This document shows positions 10,701 to 24,011 of a DNA stretch of 64,000 nt, in pieces. The notes under the pieces were generated by a model. The model made no database searches. It was not told the origin of the DNA and saw only the letters and a program-made list of their open reading frames with translations. The position numbers were made by a program, and so were the translations under genes. The first letter of the stretch is position 1. The number at the start of each line of letters is the position of its first letter. The stretch is from Cladobotryum mycophilum (lineage: Eukaryota > Ascomycota > Sordariomycetes > Hypocreales > Hypocreaceae). The stretch lies in NCBI GenBank assembly GCA_036429605.1, contig JAVFKD010000015.1:3557421-3621420 (forward strand), written 5' to 3'.

Positions 10701-13426
10701 TCGTCATACCGGCTATCGCTGACCTTATCTCTCTCCTCTCCTCCACACCTTTTACTCCATATTATGTCCCCCCAGGTGGTTCAGGTGGTTCTTTGGAGGG
10801 CGTAGTTGACTGACGAGCATGAGAAGAGAGGGGCCGGGTATTAAAAAAAACCGGGGGCGGTGCAGATGGGATGACGTGAGGCTTGTGCGGTATTGGCCAC
10901 TTCACAAAGAGGGCAAAGAGAGCAGAGAGAGAGGGAGAGAAAAAATAGGCCGATATATGGTATGGTTCCCTTACTCGCTTACAAATGGGACGTGTGATAC
11001 TCGTGGCTTACCCCCAGCAATAAGCCCTTTCAACAGGACCAAAGAAAATGGTTAGTCTCCGGTGAAACGAAGTGAGAAAAAATCAATCAATAATCGTGAG
11101 ATGATGGAAATGATGGAGAGGGAGAGAGAAGTCCGTCGGGGACCTGTTTCAAAGGGGGCCGGTGAAGCTGTAGGTCCCTCTCGCGGTCATGTCATGTCGT
11201 GTCATGAGCAGAGACATCACAACTTGGGCGCGAGTCAAGCTTGGGGTTTGTACACGTAGTGAGCACTTCTGTGTTGGTGCCTGACAAGGTATCAACCTCT
11301 CTCTCTCTCTCTCAGTACATGGGCATAGCATAGCATAGTAGCTCGTCACCGATAGATAGATAGAGAGAGAGAGAGCACGAAACGGGCCGCAGCGTATGAG
11401 GGCTGTCAAGGCCATATTCAGTGACCAGCCAGAGAGGTCAGTCATGCTTCAAACTGGAAGTGGTATACTATTCTCGGCAGATTTTCTCAGTCGCCTACAG
11501 TTATCCTGGCCAACGGTACCGACTAACGGAGAATTACTGGGTAAAGGGGAATGACAAAGTGATCAATAGTAACAAGCCTGGCCTGCCTTGCAGAAGCGAG
11601 CTGAATATAGACAGTCAGTCTCCTTGCCCTCTCAACCACCCGCGTAACGAATCCCAGAAGAGCCGCAACAGCTTTTTCCTCTTTCTACCCAAGCACAACG
11701 TCTTCTCCCATCACATTGTCGTCATTTTTTCTAGTGGGGGGGGAGAGTTTTTTTTATTTTTTTACCGAAGATTACTGTTGCATGAAATAATACCACCGCC
11801 AGACCCGTCATCCTCATCTTTGGTGAGGCTCTTCGGGAAACGGAACAAGCAGTCCGGCCACCGGATATGTGACCGGGAAGGCCTCCGACTTGGCAATGCG
11901 TTATGGTGAATGGAAAATGGATGGATGATGACATGCCGCCGGCCTCTTACCCGTTGGAGTCTTGTCCCCCACACGAAACCGAAGGCCGTTTTTCTTTCTT
12001 TCTTTTCTTTTTTACACGTGAAGACTGCAATGCACGCCGTGTTTGAGAATGAAGGAAATGGATTCAGGTGATGCGTGTCATGATTGGATACGAAGAAAGA
12101 AAAAACTCAAATAGCCGGCGGCTGCATGGACTTACATACATGCAACCACATCGTATCATCCCCCCATCCCACCAATACATGCACCATGGATGGGGGGCAA
12201 GGGCGAAAGAGAAAAGAAAGAGAGAGATAAAACTCTCTACAGCTGAACATTCGGCATTTACAAAACACGCCCTATGCTGCCCTATCGGGAGGGGAGGGGA
12301 TGGGATGGGATCTACAAAGCCCCCCCTTTCAGAATCTACATTGACCTGCACTTTACGGAAACTAGCCTTTCACGATCCGGTTGAGTGAATTATTACTGCC
12401 GGCGTCGTTTTTCCTTCTTTTTTTTGGGGGGGGGGCGCTTCCAGAAGGATTCTTGTTTTTAGGCATTTTGTTTGGAGATGCCGGGGGCATAGGGTAGCCA
12501 GTACCGGCATAATCGTCAATAATGACAAGACCAACCGGTTCCTGGACCTTGACCTGGTTGTCAAGAAGGTGGTCCTGGGTCCTGGGGAGGGGAGGGGAGG
12601 GGGTCTCTAACAAATGCTTACCTTGCACTGGGGGGGGACCCTACTCGAACCAAATAGCGTCACTCATTAATCCTTGGCCCATCTCTTTGTTCCTCTCTCT
12701 CCTCCTCCCTGGACCCAAAAAATTGAAGGAATAGGGCATGTAGTGTATGCAGTTGTGATGTAGTGCTTACTCTGAGGTGCAGACGACATGTCACCACGCC
12801 CATCCACCCCAACAGGCCCAACCAGACCAGACCAGGTCATGGTTCGGGAAATTCTGTCTATTTCATTTACCCGAATGAATGAAACGGTACGCCTTCCAGA
12901 TATGTCATGTTTACTTCTCCCGTTTTACTCTCCTTGGATGTTGTTGTTGGTGATGATGGTGATGATGATGGGGACGGGGAGGGGAGGGGGTGTCTTGGCA
13001 AGCCCTATGGGTATTACAAGTATCATTCTATGCCGATTTTGTTTTAGGAGAGAGTTTCATAGTCGCAGGTTTTGTCACAGTAAGAATGACATTTTCGTAT
13101 CAAGAAACAAGACATTTGCAAGGTTCGACTATGTAAAGTTGTCAGTCAATAACCAAATACTCATGTTGGAATAGTTCTTCCCGTTGGCCGCCGGAAGCTT
13201 CCGAATAGAGATGGAATCGGGGGAAGAAAGGGGAGGGGGTAATAATGAAGTTCCGATTCGGCACTTTCCAAAGTAAATAACCGCCGAGTCAATGATATTG
13301 AAGAGTAATAAGTCGGAGTGAGTGAGGAGTGAGGGGGAGAGAAAGATCGGAGCATGAACATGAACAGCAGCAGCAGCCATAGGTCAAGGATGAAGTGGCC
13401 GGATTCCACAGCCAGCTCTTACACAT
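7769..13426. other. Gene-free stretch, no supported coding
   Basis: Open frames here are short, lack domains and mostly run through simple sequence. C-rich, CT-rich and GA-rich patches recur, for example CT runs near 10180-10200 and 11295-11315 and a G10 run near 12426-12435. I see no gene, RNA or transposon. Confidence 0.5.
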
Positions 13427-13524
13427 GGTGTGCTGGCGCAATGGTAGCGCGTAGTCCTCCTATTGTATCGCATTGTAACGACGCAATAAGACTAAGGCTC
13501 TGGGTTCGAGTCCCAGGTATACCG
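13427..13524 (+). tRNA. tRNA-Arg (anticodon CCU) with 26-nt intron
   Basis: The whole cloverleaf can be drawn. The acceptor stem GGTGTGC pairs with GTATACC (GU pairs allowed), with discriminator G at 13524. The D arm is GCGC-AATGGTA-GCGC. The anticodon stem TAGTC pairs with GACTA. The loop is C-T-CCT-A...A with the anticodon at 13459-13461, and the T arm is CTGGG-TTCGAGT-CCCAG. A 26-nt intron at 13463-13488 sits one base 3' of the anticodon, the normal eukaryotic place. TATTG/CAATA pairing extends the anticodon helix into it. The mature length is 72 nt. It decodes AGG. It stands alone in the gene desert. Confidence 0.93.
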
Positions 13525-13529
13525 ACGTG

Positions 13530-13544
13530 TTTTCCTTCTTTTTT
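13530..13544 (+). terminator. RNA polymerase III terminator of tRNA-Arg
   Basis: T4 at 13530-13533 and T6 at 13539-13544 begin six bases after the tRNA discriminator base, as expected for Pol III release. A T9 run follows at 13548-13556. Confidence 0.75.
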
Positions 13545-16500
13545 GCCTTTTTTTTTCTCTTTCTTTTTCTTTCCTTCTTTTCTCACTCTCTCGTCTATTG
13601 GTAAGAGGAACCAACTAGAGGGGTGCATCTCAATCATGGAGCAACATTTCTCCTCTGGGAAATTACCCGATGGGGAAGTCCTCTCTCTCAACAATATGTC
13701 AACAACGCGCCTTACACGAGCCATCTCAACCATATTATGTGTGCGCACACTCCAGAACTCCATGCATTCTCGGATTTCCCATCACGGATAATGAATTACA
13801 CTCTGTCTCTGCTTTCTTTTTCTTTCTCTTTTTTTTCTTTTCTTTTCTTTCTTTTCTTTTCTTTCTTTTTCTTTCTTTTCTTTTCCTCTTTGGTAATCCT
13901 AATATGGAGAGTAACGTTTCTCCTTGACCCTTCTTCTCCCCCTCTATTTTGCTGGACATGTGTGTGATTATTCTTACAGCAAACAAGCAAAATGGGTGGG
14001 TTGGCGTGGCCAAGACGGGTCAGTGCATAATACGAGAGACACAACGGCAACGTTGAGTTTTTCCCAAGAGAGAAGACTTGCGGTAAGTAATGCCTTTTGG
14101 AGGGTCTCTCTCTCTCTCTGTCTCTGTCTCTGTCTCGTGTGTCATCTGCAGTTATCCGAGCACCTAAAAACAACATGTACAAGTAAGAGACAAGTAAGAG
14201 ACAAGCAAAAAAGCAAACCTATCGTAGAAAAATAGGAAACTTCCCTATCAAAAAAGAGGAACTTTCAAGATCCACCTTGAATGCCCCCCGTCTCATCATG
14301 CAAAGACACGTTTTGATGTAACAAACATGGCTATTTGACAAGCGAGCAAACAAGCAGGTGGTGTCAGGTTTGCATCAAACATGTATGGACACACTCGCTC
14401 GCTTACTTCGTTCTTGATACACACACACGTAAACACACGCATGCACACGCATACAGCCAAGAAACAACAGTGGACATCTGATACATAGTTTCCCCCTTCC
14501 AAGAATTACAAAAGTTCATATGGAGTAGACAAAACGGGCACATGTTGGTTCCCTTTCGTTCCCCAAATTTGACACACAAAAAAAACAAATGTCAGAACAA
14601 AACATGCCTCTGGATCAAAAAGCAATGCATGTCATCATTTTCCTCCAGCGCCCGCAGAGGGAAAGAAAAGAAAAGAAAAGAAAAGAAATTGAATGGGTTA
14701 CCCGTTCAAGATGCAAATGCATGAAATGAGCACTTCTGTTTCCTTTTTTTTTTTTTTTCCTTTTTCTACTCAGTGAGATGAAGATGGGAGACTGTACGGG
14801 TACGGGTACGGTGACTAGAAAAAGTACCAACTCTGGAAGGGAAAACAAGAGACGAAAAGGGGTCATCCATGGGCATATCGTATTCTTGAGTAAGAACTAT
14901 GAGTAATAAATTAATCGTATTTCCATGTAAACTATCAGTTTTGACAGACATGTTTACAAAGGAAGAATGATGAAAAAGCACAAGGTAAATCCAACATCAG
15001 CACCAAGGGCAAAACAACAAAGCCTCAAAACCTTACTTCTCACCATGTCCCTCTTACCTCATTCTCATTGTCCGTGTGTGAATGCGTATCTGTATGATGT
15101 GTATGTATATGGCATGTGTGTGTGTGCTGTTTTAATCCTACGCGGATGTACATCTATTAACCCGACCACCTGCTCTTACACTCCCTCTGGCTCCAACAAC
15201 CTTACAACGACCGACCGACCGACCGACTTACTTGACCCCAAAGTCCCTCCCCTCCAACTCCCCCCACTCCCCTCCAACTCCTCCAACCCCCAATGGAACA
15301 TTCCTGCATCACCTTCTAGAACAATTCCAGAATCTTACTCTTTCAGGGCAAAAAAAGAGTTAGCGTACTTCTCTCTCTGTGTCCCTCTCTCGCTCTCACA
15401 CACTTCTTGTTCTCATCGTTTATGCAACTGCCTGGTGCTTTGACCCCAGTCTGATCTCGTCATCAACCGCCAAAGGCACAATAGACCTGCATGAACGGTG
15501 TAAGAAAAGAAAGAAAGAAAAAGAAAAGAAAAATTTACAAGAACAAAGCAGTGAGATTTGATACTACGAGGGGAGTAGTGGGAGTGGGGGAAACAACCCG
15601 GCCCACCCCAAAGTCATTATGAGTCGAAGCATTCATGTCTTGAACTGACACCGCAACGAGTTTCAATAACACATCCTCTGCTATTGCGTAAGAAACATCC
15701 TCCCCCAAAAGGTGGGTGGAGGCCCAGGCCCTGTTTAGAATCGTGGGGTAAAAACAGTAAAAAAAAAAGAGAAGAAGAAGCAGAAGAAGAAGAAGAAGAA
15801 AAGAGTGGAGGGGGACGGTATGGGAGGGTGGGATATGACGCACGCGGGATGGGGTTTTTTTTTTTTTTTTTTTGTCTCTGTTCCCTTTCTGCACCTCGAC
15901 GGTTTCGTAACCTGTATAATTATTCTTGTACATTGGGCACATGCAACGGATATACGGAGTCGTAGGGAATAGATTAATTGGCCATTCAGCAGCATTGCTC
16001 CATAGTGACATGTGCACCCTTTTTCTTCTTCTTCAGCATCATCATCATTATAATGCTGGTAACATAGGTTTGTCCTTTATTTATCCGAGGTGAGAGGGGG
16101 AAATGAGGGGAAGGGAAGGAAAGGGAAGAGAGAAGCAAATCTTTCTTCGTTATGCCACCTCGTAGTCACGATTCTTCCCTTTTCAAGAAAAGAACATCAT
16201 GCCAATGTCTTCCCCATCACTAACAAAATTAACATTTTTTTCTCTCTCACTCTCTCTCTCTCTCTCATACAAGTTCCAAGAATATGATACATCAACCAAC
16301 AGCCAACCCCCCTCCCCTGCCCTTTTCAAGTCCCAGCGAAAGATTGCCAAATCAGGTATACGCAGAGCGTCAATTCAGGGTTCAGACCCGGCATACATAC
16401 AAACCCCTTCTCCCCTTCCCGCCCAAAAAAAAAAAAAAAGGTTGTATGTGTGTATGTGTGTGTCATGCTCATCCAACGGTCCAGCGGCCGACTCTATCGC

Positions 16501-19500
16501 CGCCCTGCAGAGAGAATGTTTATATTTATTGTTCATTTTCCTTCTCCCTGTCCTCCATCATGTAACTTGCCACACGCTCACCATGTAGCCACATTTTTCT
16601 CCCTTACTTCATCTACGTTGCTATCAACCAAGAACCGGAGACGTACTCCGTAGGCTCACGAAAAACAGCCCAAACCCATCTCGAAAACAAAAAAGGGGGG
16701 AAGATGGATGGGTGATGGAAGGAGGGGGGGCGTGTGCCTTTTTTCTCTTCTGGTAGAAGCCCCGCCCAGCAACAACCCCAAAACAGGGAAGATATACAGC
16801 ATGGGGAGCAATTGGGCTGAAGGGGTGTGAGGAGGGGGAAGTACTACTACACACAACAACAGCAACGGCAACAAGCAGATGGAAGGGGAGGGGCGTACCA
16901 GCATCAAGGACATCATTCAAAAAGCAACGTCCCAGATCCCGGTCATGGTAACATCGCGCCCTTTTGCTAGCGGACGGGAAGGTGGCGGCACATGGCGTGC
17001 CCTGAGAGTGGATGCCAGAAAAAACGCAATCTTTGCCCTACGGCGCCAGTTTCTTCCCTTGCCAAGACACACACACACACAAACCCAAACACACACAAGT
17101 CTTGCCTGTCTCTCTGTCCTTCTTTCTTCTTCACCATAAGCAAGCACAAACCCAAGTCAAAAAAAAAAAGGTTGTGAGTGGGTTTGCCGTTGATAAAAGG
17201 GGGTGTGTATGTAAATGTCTGTGTGTTTTGTCTCTGAGCATCCGTCTGTCTGTATCAACGTAGGCAGAAACATCATCAAAAAGGGGACAGAGGAAGAAGA
17301 AGAAGAAGAAGAAGCCATCGCGTATACTACTGCAAAAACAATTGTGGAACCACCACCACCACCACCATCATCATACTACCCCCCAGCCATCCCTTTCCTT
17401 CTTCTCTATAGTAGATAATAAATAAAATACCATCTACTTTGTAGCTACTAGCAAAGATTCCATCAGGGTGTGCGTATTAACTACAAACAGAAGCTCGGCA
17501 GCACTTGAAGCAACATCCCATACCTCCAAGTGCCTGCACAGCGTTAAAATCGATTCGATTTGCGTCTCTCTCCCTCTCGAGCCCACACCCACGATGCAGG
17601 ACCCCGGAGGTGGCAGTGCTGAAGCCCCTCAAAAAGGACCTATTGTGTGGACACACACAACAGCCCAGCCCACACACCTCTTTCGTTCGCTCTCGGTTCT
17701 CACAGGTTCCCATCCATCCTCTGGCGGGACCAAGGACATGTTTCTTTTTTCTTCGACTTTCAATTATGCTTGTATTCTCTCACATAAATTGCTACTTTAT
17801 TAAACAAAGAGGCGGGGAAGTTTTATGACATCTCATTTTTTTCATCATGGTTGAACAAGACCTCCCTCCTCTCAGCCCGTTGATTCTGTGTAACACGGAT
17901 CCTAAAAAAGCAAGCTGACGGCCGGTGTGTGTAACGAGATGAAAATACAAACAAAACAAACAATAAAAGCACATACCATCAAATAACAATGTAAAAAAAA
18001 AAAAAAACTCTAGGCATCCAGCGAAATGGATAGCTAAATCGCGTGATCTGCATATGGCAATTCACGTCAAGGCACCGTTTCGGCGAGCTTCAATGCACAT
18101 GGACGGAACGGCAAACCACCAACCAGAACCAAGCAAAAAGAAAGGAACGTTCTCCAAGAAGGAATATGTGATCCTGCCGATCACAGCGTTGCATTTCTCG
18201 TAATCCAGCGAATGAAAAGCTCTCAGTTGCCAAACGGTTCCCGATCTACCGAGTACGATGAGCCGCCTTTTTTTTTTTTTTGTTGCTGCTTCATACTCAT
18301 ACCTAGTCTCAAACTGACAAGAAATGCCTTTTGAGAATCAACACGCTGTGCATACCGAGTGCGCCGTGTGTTGGAACCAAAAGGGGTCTCAGAATCATGC
18401 CATGTCTTTCAATCTTGGCTCCAGAGCCGAACCCAAAAGCAGATTCAGCCGCAGGTGCCAACCCTCTTGGCGGCGGGCCCCCGTGAACTGCTTGGGCCCA
18501 AACATTCCAAGAGAAAAAGGAAAGAAAAGGGCAGAGACATCCATTCAAACGGCGTGGGTGTATCATGGGGACCCGGCCCTGTGGTAAGGCTGATCCAAAC
18601 CAGGTTAGGGACGTACCTGTAGCGAAAGAAAAGGGACACAAAAGAAAAGAAAAAGATGGAGAACCAACATTCCGCGCCGGTTTGTTCGCAGCCCTACCGC
18701 TTATTGTTGCTTTGCTTTGCTTGTCTTTAACTTGCTTCCCGCTCGTGCTTCGCGTTTATACCAAACTCCGACACATACACCTACTCTCCGACGTTCTAAT
18801 GTTCATGCATATTCTAGACGGGCATCTATCTGTATGTACATGTAAGAGCAGCAGAGAAGGATGAGGGAACGGCAACGGGATGGAGACCCAAAAAAAATAA
18901 GTGCCATTGCAACGCTGCGCAACTCTTACCGCATCTGAAGAAATCCGTTCCATTTCTTGTTTTCTTCTCCCCCCTTCCTTTGCTCGCCTTACCCTGACGA
19001 TCTGAGTAACCGGTGCGACGTCACCCCGAGGTAGAGAGGGAGAGGGGGAAGAGAGAGAGAGAGACGCGGCCGCCTTCCAGCCTCAGATCTTGGATGGATG
19101 GACGGGCTTGCTGTCTCGACCAACGGGATGCCGGGGATCTCTAGATCCGGTCGCATTTGCTCAGATAGACTACTGTCAAAGGTCTTATTGAATACTAATC
19201 GATGGCGCCCATTGACGCCACTAGGCTCTTTGTGTGCTCCAAGATAAGTCATTATTCATCATCATCTCATCCTGTCTCTGCCTGCCACGAATATTAGACG
19301 GAAAGACCAAGCAGCCAATCTCGCAGGGAACCAATAAACCCACTTCTTTCATCTTTTGATCCCTGATGGATGTGTCGTGTGCAACCTCTCTCGGCTCAAA
19401 TGGTGTGGAGGCATATTCCGTAATGAAGGGCTAAATAAAGTGTCTGGCACCGGGGTCTCGTCCGGTCTGGTCTGCATTGCAAGTAACACTTCATTTAGAG

Positions 19501-22500
19501 TGCGGAAGACATCGTATGGGCAATTCCGCACATGCCTGCCCTGCCTACCTACCCAGCAATATTGCCGCTTTCAGCATGTCAGTGTACCTACCAATCCTCC
19601 ACGTTTTCCGCCGCATGGATCAAAGACTTGTCGCGTGTTCTGACACCTCTGTATGGATCAAGTGCGTGCCCCGGAGATAGGATATACCACGAATGACAGT
19701 CATTTTCAACAGCTTCCTCACCAACCGTGTCTTTCGGCCCAAGGCTCATCTTTTGCCACTTGGCCCAAGATTGAGTCTTATATCAGGCCAAACCCGTCAC
19801 ACAGCAGCCTCGATATAAGCGCCCAGCCCTGCACGGGACGCAGTTCGGGTCCAAACGCCGAAATCCTACAGCTAGCTGACCAGATTTTCCATGAACGGCA
19901 CCGAAGGCGCAAACTCTGCCGTCTCCGCTACCCGCTCCGGGATCCATCCCCTTCCGGAGCGGATCAGAGGCTCGGCTGTGGTCATATTTTTGTGAGTCTA
20001 GCTCAGGGGACGGTTATACTTGTACGTTGAATGACTTGACCAAAATACATGGATACGAATCTTTTTAACCCCCTTGAAGAGATAATTATGTCACAGGGCA
20101 AAAATGAAAAAAAAAAACACTGGGCACACTCCTCCTGCTCCCGACAGTCTGGTTCGTTTAAAAAAAAACCCCCCATTGAAGAGAAACCAGGGGGTGTGTG
20201 CAAAGAAATGCAAGAAAACCCAACACCCACAAGGTTTCAAGTGCGCCTTGAACGGAAAAGGCCGATTCATTTGACATTTCAGGACGGTTGCATCAAAGGC
20301 ATGTCCTGACGAGCCAACATCGAATCAAAGAGCCCGATTGTGGAAGAGAGAGGGGGGATAAACTGTTGGTACACAGCAGGTAATGCTTGCATGCATACGA
20401 AAAGCAGGCATGCAAGCCCGTTCTTTGCGCTCCAGTTAGCGACCGTTGCATCATTGCCTTGCCTCACCGTCCATCCATCCTCCATGTGCTGTAATCACGC
20501 ATTCAGCCCGAAGACGGGAGGTGTTCCCGGCAGTAATCATGCATCCACATTTGCCGGTAGGAAGCATCATGATGATGTAGAAAAGTCTGTCTACAACCCG
20601 TTGCACATAAAAGGGGGAAGGGGGGAGGGGAGGAAGCTATACCCATTGGACGCCCGTGTTGCAGGCGCATATAATATGCACTCATTGTTGCTTGTGTGTC
20701 TTGAGCATGCCGTTCCGCAAACACGGCTGGGCCAGTGATCCTCGCAAGTGGGTTTCACTCTCTCGTTAGAAGATTTTTCCCATGCCATTTGCTTTTGACG
20801 TCTGGTTTCATGCTTTCGCTTTTGTTCTAGACGTTGCCGCAAGCTCCATATTTTTGCAGGTTGGAGTCGCTTAATGTGGCCAACGGTGGAGGGAAGAATT
20901 TCGGTGCCTGCTGCGACCCTGTTTGCTTTTCCGCGCCCAGGACGGATTTGGGCCGCAGATGCATAACGTGTGCGTGCATGTATGCAGGTATACATTCTCC
21001 GTACACCACACACCTACAATCAAGTAGATGAATGATGAGGCGAACCAACGAACTGGTGGGCGCCGCGTGTTGGTCGTACGAAGCAGGCTCGACTATCGAG
21101 AAAGCCAAGACATGGTCATTGACAGCCTTGTTGGGTCTGTGACACACTCCATAGGGCGTAGGGATAATAATAGCGATATTGACCTGGGTGAAGGGAGGGG
21201 GAGGCTTCTTTGAAATCAAATGCCTTGTTGAACAATGGGCTTGGTGATAAATCTGGCGGTTTGGAGTCGGGCCGTTCGTTGACCAAGCTGACTCGGATCA
21301 AGGCATCGGTTGGGAGGGATATGGGTATGGATACGGGATCCAGCCTGCCATTGAAGAAAATAACCGTAAGAAGAAAAACTCGCCGGATAATGAATCGTGT
21401 TGGTGACAATGCATTGCGATACGTCTGTTTTTTGGTGGAGGAGGACGAGTTTCCATCCAATGTTGGATAAAACCCCAACAAGATAACCTAGCCAAGCCAA
21501 GCCACCTTATCGACCCTTTCAGCCCTGTGGCTGGCTGCGTGGCGTGCCTCGCCAACACCCCCTCCGCTACTACCCACTGTCCACCGCCCAGTGCCTTGTC
21601 ACCGGAGCCTACCAAGGTACCAAGGTAGCCGTTCCCCAGGCGCCCTCGTCGCTGAAGAGCGCGCTGGAGGGCACTAAGAAAAGAAAATGAAAAAGGGCCC
21701 TAAAGAGCCCTACAGCAGGGCTGTTCCAGGCGCCCCCTCCTCTAAGCCCTTCCCCCTCTAATCCAATCGACGGGAATAGCGCCTGGGGGAACGCCCTAAA
21801 GCGATGGAACCAAGCACTGCACCTCGAAAAAAAGAGCGCGATCCAACCCAACCCATCCTTTCTAACTATTACGCCCAAGATTCCCTTCCATCCCCACTCC
21901 AAAAAAACGCCCCTCCATCTTAAGCCTCAAAACATGGTCCATGACCCTGATCTTGAGTCGTTATGCTTTATCTGATTGGCTTCCGCAGTGACATTCTCAG
22001 AGACAAAAAGGGAGAACCTATCCATCAGACGCCCAAACATCTAGGATCATAGTTACTAGCTACTTTGATGCCGTTTTTTTCCCCCACTTCGGTATGTAAG
22101 AAGAGGGAGGAGGGCTGATTTCCTGGGAAAACACCACATGACATGTTGGCCCTGCATGGATTCAGATCCCCAACTTTCGGTAGACGGTAAGCCGCATAAC
22201 GTTGCCTCGTTGGAACCAGAGGTTATGTTATAGGTTGCTTGCTCGACTTGAATGGCTCGCTCGCACATGGTGATATCCCCTCCCCTCCAAGTGCCACTTT
22301 GTTTGAGCGCGCCCTGTGATCCACTCCCCTCTCCCCTCCCAAGCCAAGGCAACATTCCATGGGACTTCTTCATTCCCCCTGTTCAGATTCGTTCTAGAAT
22401 GTGTTGATGATCAAATCATTTTCCAACTTGGACTTGGCCAGTTTGTTTGCTCCATTCAAAGTCATCAAGGTTCACCCTCCCCCTTCTCTCTCCCCGTCGC

Positions 22501-23964
22501 GATGCTGTTCCGCCCCATTCCGCTCTGGTCCATCTCTTACACGCCGCTCCACCACCTAGTCTGCATCATGACAATAAGGGTTGATTCGACAGAGTCATTT
22601 GCTTTATTTTTAATACTGGCTGCCTAGTAATACTCTCAGACAATAACCAAAACAAAACCAAAAAACGCCATCGTGTTTTGTACTCGTAATCGTTTCAGTT
22701 ACCTATTCGTGAGCGCCCTACCTAATTAGCCTCCTAACGAATGAGTCAATGTACCAAAGTCCGCAACACACACTCACTCTCAACCTCTTGGTTCACCCTA
22801 CGCACACACCACCATCACCCATCACCACCACCACTACCACTACCATCTTCATCAGACCTGTTTTATTTTAGCCCACCCGTTCCAGCGGTCTGGGTTCAAA
22901 GGGATGGGGGAGGGGCATTGATGACGACGACGCTTCAACAACACCATCGCGATCCGGCAAAAACGGGTGCCACTGACTCGAGATTTCGTTTAGCAGCGCC
23001 CACATGCCGGAACCTTGTCTGCCCTCTTTTTTTTTCTTTCTTTCTCATCCACCTCGTCCCAAGTTTTTTTACGTTTTGCAAATCAAGCCATGTTCCACTT
23101 TGAGAGAGAAAGAGGGAGGGAGAGAGAGAAACAAGACGATTGTTCTTGGGGCTCCATAATCTGCAAGCCTACACTCGGTAACCTCTGCGCAAAAAGGCCG
23201 TATCCGACCATAAATCAGAAATGGATGGCAGGGAGTGCGGAAGTGGAAACCGGGAAAAAAACAACCAACTCATATGACCTGACGGTGATGCTTGTTGGAA
23301 GCAAGCAAGTGGATGCCGCCAGGTCTCATCTCATCACCAACATGACATGCAACTACGCAGGTCCATCACATACTCTGCTTGTACTACAAGAAGATGCAGA
23401 GTGACGATGCATCTTACATCCCACGGACAGCATCAGAACCAAGGGATCTTGCATGAAGAGGGTCCTCAATGTTCATATGGATGTCATGTTATGTCCCTCC
23501 TAGTAGATCTGGCGCTAATCTTCTTATTGATCCTCCGAATGTTAAAAGCTCCGGCACGACCAACCAACATGACATTATTTTTCATGTACCGAGGCTCGTT
23601 CCCACAGATATGTACTTGGTAGCAACTTTGGGAAATATCAAGCGAGGGCGCATAAACAATAGTCTCCGTTTTTTTTTCTTCCTTTCTTTCTTTCTCCGCT
23701 TAGATAATAAAGGAGACGGAGGGAAAGAAGGAGAAAAAAGAACATTCCATGGGAAGGGCGCACAGCTTCCAAGCCAACAAACATTGGGCTTAGCATTCCA
23801 CATCAACTGTGGAGTTATTCCATGCAACTCCAACTCTAGCACTGGAGATGGATACCACCAAACTCACCTCTCCCAACGGCCTAACCTGAAGCTTGAATTG
23901 GAGGTGGGTAGGTAGGTGGGGGGCAGTGGGTGTAAGTGCCTTGGCCTCCCCCCATGTTGCTAAA

Positions 23965-23969
<5 letters not shown>

Positions 23970-24009
<40 letters not shown>
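23970..24009 (+). repeat. (GA)20 microsatellite
   Basis: Forty bases of uninterrupted GA dinucleotide on the plus strand. Confidence 0.95.

Positions 24010-24011
<2 letters not shown>

Noticed and set aside
14966..15443. 158-codon plus-strand frame in the desert
   Set aside because: Ser/Thr/Pro and Leu-rich low-complexity product from CT and CC tracts, with no domain.
22141..22216. tRNA-like pattern on the minus strand (GGATCTGAATCC-like T arm, AACG...CGTT D arm)
   Set aside because: Acceptor and T stems do not pair properly, and the B-box differs at several fixed positions. At best it is a decayed tRNA.
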